From NCBI GenBank assembly GCA_036971715.1, contig JAVHJL010000003.1, forward strand, positions 3,534,001 to 3,598,000: a stretch of 64,000 nt of DNA, written 5' to 3'. Under the pieces are notes generated by a model that was not told the DNA's origin, made no database searches, and saw nothing but the letters and a program-made list of their open reading frames with translations. A program made the position numbers and the translations under genes. The stretch is from Arthrobotrys musiformis (taxonomy: Eukaryota > Ascomycota > Orbiliomycetes > Orbiliales > Orbiliaceae). Position 1 is the first letter of the stretch; each line of letters opens with the position of its first letter. This document shows positions 44,553-54,430 of the stretch, piece by piece.

Positions 44553-45885
44553 CTAAAATCTCACCCAATCCGCGTAGTCAATAAGAATTGTTAAATTTTC
44601 GAGATGGTCAGCTCCGCCAGCCGATAGAGCGGCCAAGAGATCTACCGGGGTAATGAAACATCCGGGAGAACTTGCTAATATGCTGACGGTCTTTAAAGAT
44701 TTCCAGTTCCCTAGCAAATCCTTCCACGAAAACGTCTCCCTGGTAGAACCGTTTTTTAACTCTCCAGATCCTATTATTGAGAATTCTTCGAGAACATCCA
44801 AACCCTGAAGAAATTCCTGAAATCCTGAAGTTACTCCCTTGCCATCTATTTCAAGTTTTTTGAGTGGAGGCTTTTTCAATGCTAGGTTCCTCCAAAAACC
44901 TTCTGAGGGACTACACTGGCGGATAGTGAGGCATTCTAAATATGTCGCTTCGATGAAGTCGAACCAATAGAATGAATGGTCAGTGAGCCGGAGCCACGCA
45001 ACAGAAAGCTCTGAAAGCTTCAATTTCTCCTCTCGTCCTTGATTGACTCTTGACTGATCAGATAGTATATATGCTAATGGATCTGATGCATAGCCATCAA
45101 GAAAGGTCGGTATACATGCGAAATGCAAGTCAAAATGTAGTTGTCTAAGCTTGGGGGAAGCAGAGACCAATTTCCGAACCATGTTGAGGTCGTTGATAGA
45201 TGACATACATCTGACTCTCAGAGCAGTTAAGTTTGTGCTCCAGTGTAAGTCCAACGATTCTATAGAGGTGATGCTTCTGGAGCCAAATATATCCAAACTT
45301 GTCAATGTTGTGGACCTCAGCAGACACTCCATGCTTTCAGAGCCCAGTTTCAATGATGAAAACCATCTAGTAAAAAATTAGCATACAGCTAATTTGGCAG
45401 TAAGATTTCTACCAATTCTGCCTTCTCAACATAATATGCTACAAATAAGACGGTAACTTACACAAACGATCTAATAGACCCCATAGCTGTAACAAGCGAT
45501 ATTGTTGTCGATGCAGCAGGATTCACCGCGAATGGAGGAAGTTCCACAACAAAATCTGTGGAGGGGATCACAGAGAAATCTTTCACATATCTCCCATACC
45601 CGTTAGAAAGAAGCGATTCAATAAGATTTTTTGAATTTTCTTCCCAGCTACCGTCGTCCCTCAATCGAGCTATAATAGTAGAGTATACTTTTGGGACACA
45701 AATTTCGTTCGTGAATCTAGAAACAAGACGGAAAGCACGCAAGTCTTCATTCGGAAGCTCCACTAAGTGTCAGCGTGGAATGCTCTAAGATGCATACATG
45801 ATCACCATCTCTCCAATTTTGGATTACCACTTACATAATCCACAATAGAGTAAACTATATCTGCCAGAAGTCTACGGTTTGACAT
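44553..45885 (-). CDS. F-box/leucine-rich-repeat-like protein, 389 aa
   Basis: Three exons on the minus strand: 45885..45831, 45762..45462 and 45366..44553, joining to 389 aa. The N-terminus reads SNRRLLADIVYSIVDYV then ELPNEDLRAFRLVSRFTNEI, an F-box-like helix bundle of about 45 residues. The rest is an irregular series of Leu-rich strands (TLTSLDIFGSRSITSIESLD, NLTALRVRCMSSI, KLRQLHFDLHF, YLECLTIRQCS, PLKKLEIDGKG, HLENLTILID) of roughly 25-30 residues each. This is the standard layout of fungal F-box proteins that recruit substrates to SCF ubiquitin ligases. The first donor (GTGGTA) is weak, and the other splice sites are good. The substrate is unknown. Confidence 0.75.
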
Positions 45886-47316
45886 CTTTACCGCTCTGGA
45901 AGCAGAAACGTGAATTATGGGTACGTATACTATTGTTTGATATTTTTGGAAAGATTTGGGGTCTATAGCTATAGTGCACCACGACGAGATAGGGAACCGG
46001 TCAAGCTAAAAGTCCAGTGCGTGGTCCTTTCATGAAATGCTGCAGCCTTTTATTTTTTCCGCCCTAACTAGAAATAGCAGTGATACGATGTCGCAATGAA
46101 TAGTCTGGGGGTCACTCCCTGTGTACAACACAGAAGCCGGAATGAATAGTCTGGAGGTTACTCACTGCGTGCAAGACAGGAGCCGCAATGAATACAGAAG
46201 GCGCACCGCTTGAGCCTCTACCAAGTACCAAGTGGTGTCATGTTTCATCTTACTCAGAATTCAGGGTTCCTTATGGTTGCATTTCGAACCTTGGTTGGCT
46301 GAAAAAACAAAAAGAAATCTGCCAAGTTAACATCCAATGCAAATATGAAGTCAGGAGGGGCTCACCGGCCAGGCCCGGTATACGAGACAATGCTCACCGG
46401 TTACACGTTTCCATTTGGCCGCTCGCCGACACTCCCATGACTTTGCAACCCACTCGGCAAATCTCCCTCACAATAACTTACAGTGAGTTATAGATCAGGC
46501 TGCGTTGTGCACTGGCAGGGGTCTTCGAGACTAGTCGTAGGTGTACATGTACATGTACAAGTACCATTTCCAATTGGTGGAATAGTCTCAGAAAACTGAA
46601 TTCAACCACCCTTCTCTCTTTTCATACATCCTGGCGCTAATAGAACATCTATCATCTTCCGGATACCTCTGCCGCACCACTTAGCGGGGATGCGTTTCCC
46701 ACCTCGTAAATACGATATCATTTAATAGTGGGATTGCACCCCCGCACCCCCACAAAATGTACCTTCCTCTCTGATATACTTGCTCGATGAACACCATCAA
46801 GTACGCTGCAGCAGGAAAAATGCCTTACTAAAAGACTCATAAAGCTCAATACTTCCTTTTTCTTTCCTTCCCTGTGAAAAGAAACAAGAGTACATTTCTG
46901 GTCCGGAGGCACATTTCTAGACGGTTGCGTCTCGAGGCTTCGTATTTCCATAGTTCGCTGCAGGCCAATTTCCGCAGCCTTCGTTTAGCTAACCTAAAAG
47001 GTCTAGCCTCGTGAATCCCGGTCCGATCCGCATACATCGTCAGCTCATCCAGGTGACACAAAAGTCTCAACCGCCTTTTTCACCATTCTTGTATTTTTTT
47101 GATTATCAACCAAAAGAAAATTTCGTTGCACACAGGGAGTGACCCCCAGACCAAAATTTTCGTTGGGTCGCATGAGATGAAACGTTTGATTGGCTGTGTG
47201 ACGTGACAACCACATGCACCAATTTGATTGAAAAACATATAGTAACGAAGAAAACCAATAATGCAACATTGAATTCCTGTAGCCTCGAATAGAGCCCAGA
47301 CCACATTCCTGAATAA
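45886..47316. other. Intergenic region
   Basis: About 1.4 kb with a 46-bp tandem repeat (46092) and a GTACAT run at 46547-46563. The 101-codon plus frame at 46188 begins inside the repeat and lacks motifs. Three overlapping 66-74-codon minus frames at 47045-47306 lack features. No supported gene. Confidence 0.45.
46092..46193. repeat. 46-bp tandem repeat, 2.2 copies
   Basis: Units begin CGCAATGAATAGTCTGG (46092) and CGGAATGAATAGTCTGG (46138). A third truncated copy (CGCAATGAAT) starts at 46184. The full copies differ at several positions and the period is exactly 46 bp. Confidence 0.75.
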
Positions 47317-47955
47317 CTACTGGAGCGTCGTCACGCGTTGGATCATGGAAGAATCAGGCAGGCAATGATGGTTTACCCATATCAACCTTCTAGAATTCTC
47401 TGACCTCACCTTATGCTGCTGCGGGCGTTTTGTATCCAAATAACAATCAACCCTCACCCGTGGGCGCGTGAGATGATTTTGGAATTTTGCAAAGAGGATT
47501 ATATAACAAAAGTATCCAAATGTTTTACCATTTCCATCACGATCCGCGTATTGAAGAATGCCATGATCCAACAGTCCCTTTAAAAACAACCACAAAAAAA
47601 TCCCTATCTGAATCCAAGTACCCAAATTTCTGAAGATAAACCTTCCAAAAGTTCCTAGAGTTCGCAACTGCTCTTTTGCAGATCTTGCTCTATTCCTTTG
47701 GGCGATTCCTATGCCATTATTAGCTTGAAATAAATCTCTTCCCATGACGTGAACCTTCACCTACATAACAGGACGAGGCTTCGCGACGCTAAAGTTAACG
47801 TCAGTGCGTGGATTGAGAGCGACAGTTCCGTGTGTACTATCGATTTTGTTGACGCAGATGCTCTCCTCCCCCGCATCAGCTTTATTGCGATCAATGTCGC
47901 TGGCCCATTGTTTCCATGGCTGGTCAAGGTTATTTTGAAGGGTTTCGTTAGGCAT
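47317..47955 (-). CDS. Probable small membrane protein, unknown
   Basis: From ATG at 47955 the minus strand encodes MPNETLQNNLDQPWKQWASD and a polar region, then after an in-frame TAG (47761-47763) the same frame continues GRDLFQANNGIGIAQRNRAR, and FRNLGTWIQIGIFLWLFLKG, a likely membrane segment. The stop disappears if a 39-nt intron with a weak donor (GTTAAC, acceptor ATGTAG) is spliced, which keeps the frame. Otherwise it is a nonsense mutation. A plus-strand frame of 90 codons covers the same DNA. No family recognised. Confidence 0.35.
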
Positions 47956-48982
47956 TTTTGCGTAACTCTTTTTCAAAGCAAGGAATATAGGAGTGTATAT
48001 TTGGTGGGTTGGGAGTGTTAGGATGTGGATTACTAGGGAGAAAGAAGAATGCCAGAGGCCATCCTGGCCGGTGATCAGTATTTAATGACTTATTTGACTC
48101 ACGAGTCATAGATTACTTGGTCGCAATCCGGTCAAGAATGCTAGCATTTGGTTTACGAAGTCCCCTTCAATCGAAGAGACATAACCTCTTACCCCGCTTT
48201 TCTCTTCGGGGCGTTATTGATTTCAGCCGTTGACGAACAATCGAAAAAAGTAAATTTATAATTTCCTTATCTAGGACGGGCTGTATACTACGGCATCAAT
48301 AGTGGGAATACTACTTTGCATGTATTGAAACAACCCCTACATTAAGTAGCAAGTATCTGCATCTGCATATCCTGGCTAGGAGGAGTCTTACATGCATGTG
48401 CACTTTTATTCTATGTGACGCTGAACAGAGCCGATATCAAGATAATGACAGAAGAGCTCTTATCACTATTAACAAATCCTGGGTCTTGATCAGGAGCTTA
48501 GAGATCCTGCGTCAGCAAGGTTCTTCAAGGCTATCAGGATTCAATACCAGGAATTATCCTGCAGGATAGGCCCGCAAGCAAATTATATGGCCACACGGGT
48601 TACAATCGCGGAGCCCATCCAAGCTTTAAGCAGATCCCTCCACGCTCTCCAGATAGATTCTCTCTTGTCCCAGCAGAAGATTAGCTCAGGAGATAACGGC
48701 CAACTCCATGAAACTTCTAATCTCAATATAAGCCCCGTTTCGCAGTTTCTAATACCATTCCTATAGAATCCATCCTGTTCAAGAAAGGGGAGCGCTCTTG
48801 AGGAAACCCCCTTATCGTTCAATCGTTTCCTGTTAAATTCTATATTATTCTGATTGATCTCTATCGGATACCTGCGAAATGACATCGTAAGTCCATAGAA
48901 AATCCATTCTTGGTTTAGTAAGCTACGGTAAATTTACGTATTGGTGCTTTACACTTACCTATCAATTCTTCGTTCTAGTAGC
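47956..48982. other. Intergenic region
   Basis: About 1 kb. A 100-codon minus frame (48885..48583, MSFRRYPIEINQNNIEFN) starts 98 bp from the AsaB-like gene in the opposite direction. It could be a small divergent gene, but nothing in it is recognisable. Confidence 0.4.
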
Positions 48983-50020
48983 ATGGAGACAGAAATACAT
49001 TACCTCGCCAAAGATGAATTGTTCGACCGTGAAAAGCCATTTGATACAGACTTTTCCGTGGCGAGCATTCCTGGCGCGCGATCTTCAAACCACACAGTAG
49101 ATACGAGAACAGTAGTAGTGAACGAGATCACCAATCCTGATGAATGGGATCTAAATACCCATGGCTTCTGCATCATCAAGGCTGAGACTAAGCTTGATCC
49201 TGACGATGTATTTACCAGAAAGAAAGAGATTCAAAACGACTACTGGTACGAGATAGAGGCGATATTACATGAGAAATTTCCAGAGTACAGCAGAATAGAC
49301 GCGTACGACTGTACGGTATGTTAACATGTTGCGATTTATATTACTCCGAGGTATATAGCAAGCTAATGTCCCTCTGTAGGTAAGAAAGCGTGACCCCGAC
49401 TTCCCTCGAATCACGAGGACGTACGTCGATTACGAGCAACCGGCGAGAAGACCTCATACGGACTGTTCTCAAAAAGGTTCGTATATGAATCTTGAGCACT
49501 CGTTTCCAGGACAAGAGGAGTTTTGGAAAGGGAAGGAGTTTGACATTCTTAAGTAAGTTATATACATTTACCCCCCTGTTTGTATCCTAGTCTTGAATTG
49601 ACATTGAGACGCTGATTTCGATAGTGTCTGGCGTCCGCTCATCGGCCCGTGTGATGATTGGCCTCTGGCGCTTTGCGACTGGACGAGCGTTGACCAAGAC
49701 AACGACATTCGTCTCAACGACGCTTTGAGGCGGGATAGAGTTGACGAAAACTCTCTGCTTCATTTCAATCCATCCCACAGATGGTATTTCATCAGAAATC
49801 ACAGTATCGATGATCTTATTGTATTTCGGAACGCCGATTCGCATGGAAAACGCGCTCGTAAGTTTTAGATTGAGTTCCTGATTCGATTCTCTGTATGCGA
49901 AGAGCTCGTGTTGACTTGCAATCCCGAAACATAGGCGGTTTTCACGTGTCAGTCATGAATCCAACCTCCGAATCTCCAGCTCGACAAAGTGTTGAAGTGA
50001 GATTAGTAGCGTTTCGTTAG
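48983..50020 (+). CDS. AsaB/CmcJ-like (GA4-desaturase-type) oxidoreductase, 274 aa
   Basis: Four exons: 48983..49315, 49380..49552, 49625..49857 and 49935..50020, joining to 274 aa, the typical length of this family. Hallmarks in order: HYLAKDELFDREKPF, YEIEAILHEKFPEYSRIDAYD, the RPHTDCSQKGS segment (His near residue 137), FWKGKEFDILNVWRPL, DWPLALCDWTSVD, NPSHRWYFIRNHSIDDLIVF, then GGFHVSVMNP and SVEVRLVAF. Members include fungal AsaB-like desaturases or hydroxylases of secondary metabolism and related proteins with diverse non-haem or even iron-free chemistry, so the substrate cannot be read from sequence. No polyketide or terpene synthase is visible in this window, so a biosynthetic cluster is not supported here. 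Confidence 0.85.
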
Positions 50021-50737
50021 CGCGCTCGAGCTCTCAATGCGATCCCCAATCCCCACCGTGGTCTCGAGCCTCCAGCTGGCTTGACAGAGCTAGGATAGTA
50101 TAGCTGAGAACGTATATAAATAAAAGTGGCAATTGTAACCTACGTATTAGTTATGACACCTATTTCATGCAACTAAAACTGTCTTGCCTCCAACCTATTG
50201 CATGTATGTACCTAGGTATGTCATATATACATGTATGTATACGTACCCCCTTGTTTGTATTTGTGCATTTGAACCCAAGATTTCTCATGCGCAGGCCGTA
50301 CCCGTCATGTCGAATTTGACCTCATACTCTTGATTATATTAAAGTTGCGAATATTTTGAATTGTATCAGCTTGACGCCGGTAGGCCTATAGGTCTGGGGG
50401 ATTTCGAAAGATACGTTCGAGTTATAATCAAATGGTATACAGGAGTAAATGGCTACTATCGAAGCACGCAACAATCGGAGGTGCACAACATAATCATACG
50501 AAATGACCAAGCCTTGCGGGATGAAAAAGAGCAACCTGTGCCACCAGCCTCAGGCGGGACAGATAGCACCGGGCTTGGCAGGTCCCCCGCCGTATATAAT
50601 AAGGGACTGTCTGTATTCCACATCGCAATCGTTTCCGCCTCCTCTCCGTGGTAGCCACCGCTGTTTTTTGTTCTAACTTAGTACTCGTCAGCCCACACCT
50701 CCAGATCGCCTAACATGAACACACCTAAATTGTAGAT
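50021..50737. other. Intergenic region upstream of the NLR
   Basis: About 0.7 kb. A plus frame of 97 codons (50361..50654) has no motif. It probably contains the NLR promoter. The CGTATATAATAAG at about 50590 is a possible TATA element 150 bp before the proposed start. Confidence 0.4.
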
Positions 50738-53700
50738 ATGCACCGATATCCGCTGTTACTACTAAACGTCGAGCAACAATCTAATAAACGAACAGGATAG
50801 AATATTTTCAAGAGCACTGGGACTCGACAATCAAAAAATGCGAGTTGCTTCTGGAACCAGCCGACAATGACGAAGTGCAGGCGCTGAGAACTTGGGATGC
50901 GGTGCAACACAAAATCTTTGCCAACGATCCCAACACCAAAATCCCCCACCAGATTGTGTCGCTCCAACCAGTGCTCGCCCACCTCGCCACCTTCACAAGC
51001 TTTTTTCAATCAAAGCTAGGGATACCATTAGATGCAGGTTTTTTATGGGGCGTAATTGGACTTCTACTACAAGTATATTGCAAAAATAAAATTTACCGCG
51101 CATAGATATATCTCGAAGTTTTGAATTGGATGCCTATATTCCTGACAACTTGAGCACTCGCCCTTAGGTCACCGTCACGACACCTGACGCACTGGTAAAG
51201 ATACCAAGAATGCTCAAATCGATCGGCCATAGAGCCGAGGTTTTCAATAATCTCTGTAGCGCGGCCCCAATACTATACAAACAGATGCGGGAACCATGCT
51301 TCGAGATACAAACCCTATTGGTCGAGTTCTTTGTTGAGGCAACCCAGATCATGCGTGGAGATCTAGAAGGTACCCTATCAGTCGTCATGTTGGTCAGGCT
51401 AGATCTAACAAAAATGAAATCAGGGCCAAGGTACACTGAAGAGCACCCTTGGATGCGTCTCGAACGGCGCTTTATGGAATTGAATCAAGAACTGGTGGAT
51501 TCCTTAAACAGGGTTGAGAAGATATTTGAAATCACTTCACGCATTGCGACTCCCAATCAAGACCAATCGTCGCTGGTTTCAACAGGCAAGGATATAGAGC
51601 AGAAGCTTCGCTGCCTCGTTCTCCCTCAGACCAAAACACCAAGATTCTTCAACAGGCTTGACATTTTCACGAAAATAGACCGAGTTTTGGGCCGTACGCC
51701 AACTGGAACAACATTCCGGTCCATCGCGCTATACGGGTTAGGAGGAATTGGAAAAAGCTCAATTGCCGCTAGATATGTGGAACTCAAGCTGGAAGACGAT
51801 GTATTCGACTCAGTATTCTGGGTTCACGGCGAAAAGACGGCATCTTTGCGGCAGAGCTTTACGGACATTGCGATAAAATTAAATCTACCAGGAGCCCACC
51901 CACAAAATCACGACGAGAATTTGACACTAGTCCACGGTTGGTTTCAGTCTACCAGTGAGTCCTCCTTGACATCCTCGAAGTTTATGAAATTTGCATCGTA
52001 TTCTCACAATACTACGAAAAGCAACGCGATGGCTCGTCGTCTACGACAACGTCGAAAGCGCGGATTTGCTCATGCCATATTGGCCAATAGCAAGCCATGG
52101 CAGTGCAATTATCACGACACGTAATCACACACTCGGTTTCAACCCTGCGAGTGCGGGCTTGGAGGTGCACTCTTGGGACTCCACGACTGGCTCGGAGTTC
52201 CTTCTGTTCCTTCTGAAAAAGAACATTGGCAAGGATATAGATGGCGAGAGGCATTCCGCATTTGAATTATCTAAGATATTGAGTGGCCATGCGTTAGCCA
52301 TCAACCAAATGGCTAGTCTAATTCAGAAACGTTCTTGGTCTGTTTCAGAATTTATGACCATATATCTCAGGAATCGACGTCGCGCGCACAACTCTGAAAT
52401 TGAGGCGCTCTGGGATATCTCCTTCACATCGCTTGGGAAACACGGCGAGAAAGATAGCCATACGCTTTTAGGTATCGTATCGTTCTTAATGCCAGACGAT
52501 ATTCCGGAAGCTCTCTTCAAAGTCGATGATGAAGTCGAAAATTTGCCCGAGGAATTGGAGTTTTGCGGTGACGAATTCAGGTATATGACCAGCAGCATAT
52601 ATGCCAGCTTATATCAGCTTACTAGCCGCTAATATAAATAACAGCTTCTCTGATGCCGTGGAGAGCTTGCTCACAGGTGCCTTAATCCAAAGAAACCGGG
52701 ACACAAAAGTCCTTTCAATTCACCGAATGGTTCAGACCCAGTTCAAATATTTCTTGTCGCGAGAGCAACGGCAGAAGGCCTTCGATTTAGCCACTTTTCT
52801 CCTCTACAAAGTTTTCCCGCAGGAAGACGAAACTACGCACCAGCTTTATGAAAAGTGGGCAATTTGTAACCAATACCTACAGCACGTGCTCTACCTTAAG
52901 GATTTCTTCAAAGAAGAAATGAAATCTTCGAAAGAATTCAAAGCAACAGGAAATTTCTGCGAGTTGCTGAAAGGATGTCAACGGTACTGTTATATTTACG
53001 CCACTTCTGCTGCTTTAATCAGCCAAACCTGACGTTATTATTTAGGTATCTATATGAAGCAAACCAACTCACAGATTTAGAGGATCTATGTGAAGCCAAT
53101 ATTCTCGCGGTCGCCACACTTGAAAACAAAAGCCATAAACAAGATCTGATGGCTCACATCTACTCCCAACAGTCAAACTTGTACGAAAGTATTGGGAAAG
53201 TCGAACTAGCGATCGAGTTGAACTTGAAGGCGTATGCACTACGGCAGTCCGAGGTGCCTTTGAAGCCTATCCTCTTAGCAGGATTCGAGAATAATCTAGG
53301 TTACAATTACAATACGGCAAATCAGCACGAGACGGCATTAGAATGGTTCAGTAAATCTCGAGATAGATGGTTCGCATGGGAGCTAAGTCAAGGAAATGAA
53401 GCCAATTGGCCAGCTTTTCTAAAGAAGAACATGGGACGATGCTTAGTGTATCTGAACAGATTCTCCGAGGCACGAAGCCTACTTCAACTATCGCTGAAAG
53501 AGTTTAGAAGTGTTAAACCGCTCAATTGGGCTATGATCGCTTAGTATATTCCACCTTTGATAATTCTTTGAGGTTCCATTCTGCTAACTTAATTAGTGGA
53601 TACTTCGCCCTAGGAGTTTTGGAAAGACGCGAGCGCAACAGTGAGGTAGCTGAAGCGCATTTCATCGAGGCGCAAAACTTGTGGCTAAAAGGTGACCAAA

Positions 53701-54084
53701 CTCGCTTGCACCCGTTCAATGGGGGTTGTATGTATAAGATGGGCGTTTGTTGTTTGGAACAGGGAAAAGTGGAAGCTGCCATGTAAGCCAACGTCGACTT
53801 TTCCCCTTGCCTTGTCGTTACGGCTTGCTAAACGTCTACATAGCAAACATCTTCGCGACTCGATGGTAGTGACAAATTTCCATCGGGAACTCATGCCAGT
53901 TGAGCACGCGCGTAATATGTTCAAGCTTTCAGAAGCGTTGCTTCAAGCAGACCATGGTAGTGATGATGAGGCTGAGGATTTAAGAGACGATGCCGAGGTC
54001 TTCCTTCGTAGAAGAGATGCAAATATAGAAGAAACCAGCACCGAAGATGCGTACGACAAGTTCGTTCCCATTTTTTGGCGGTAA
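50738..54084 (+). CDS. NLR: DUF7708-like, NB-ARC, TPR, 976 aa
   Basis: Eight exons: 50738..50754, 50796..51072, 51168..51954, 52022..52580, 52618..52983, 53046..53543, 53597..53782 and 53844..54084, joining to 976 aa. Exons 2-8 are well supported. The tiny first exon is a proposal. Residues about 50-180 match the fungal DUF7708-type N-terminal effector region (GFLWGVIGLLLQ, then paired helices). NB-ARC at about 265-530 has the P-loop LYGLGGIGKSS (about 285-296), VFWVHGEKTASLRQSF, Walker B WLVVYDNVESADLL and SAIITTRNHTLGF. From about 670 onward there are TPR-like repeats (IYSQQSNLYESIGKVELAIE, NLGYNYNTANQHETALEWFS, FLKKNMGRCLVYLNRFSEAR, MYKMGVCCLEQGKVEAA). This is the standard design of fungal STAND receptors in non-self recognition and regulated cell death. 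All motifs look intact, so it is probably functional. The ligand is unknown. Confidence 0.87.
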
Positions 54085-54345
54085 AGGGAGAGGACCAATT
54101 TTGATCATTATCAGTGAATATCTTTGGGGGATAATGCCAGTTTGACTTCTTTCTTCATTTAATTCCCGAGACATTGCCAGTACCATTTACTGTCAGTTCG
54201 TGTCAGTTTCTAGCATAATACACTAGTACACTTTTGTGATCTAAACGTAAAATATGTGTTGCCAGGAGTTCGCCCTAGACCAATAAAATGAAGGCTGTAT
54301 GTATGCCGACGAACATGCGGTTGGAACAAAAAGTACAAAAAAGAC

Positions 54346-54430
54346 TCTCAGACGGGGAATCGAACCCCGGTCGTCCGCGAGCACATCACGTGATGACAGG
54401 CGGAAATCTTGACCACTGGACCATCTGAGA
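54346..54430 (-). tRNA. tRNA-Asp (GUC) with 14-nt intron
   Basis: The minus strand reads TCTCAGATGGTCCAGTGG... to ...CCCCGTCTGAGA. The acceptor stem (TCTCAGA/TCTGAGA) pairs 7/7, the T arm is CGGGG-TTCGATT-CCCCG, and the anticodon stem is TCCGC/GCGGA with loop CTGTCAC, so the anticodon GTC lies at plus-strand 54395-54397. An intron of 14 nt (54380..54393) follows the base after the anticodon, the usual eukaryotic site, and contains the palindrome TCACGTGA. The body closely resembles fungal tRNA-Asp. Confidence 0.9.

Noticed and set aside
48983..50020. Secondary-metabolite gene cluster around the AsaB-like gene
   Set aside because: No synthase, P450, transporter or cluster regulator occurs within the window.
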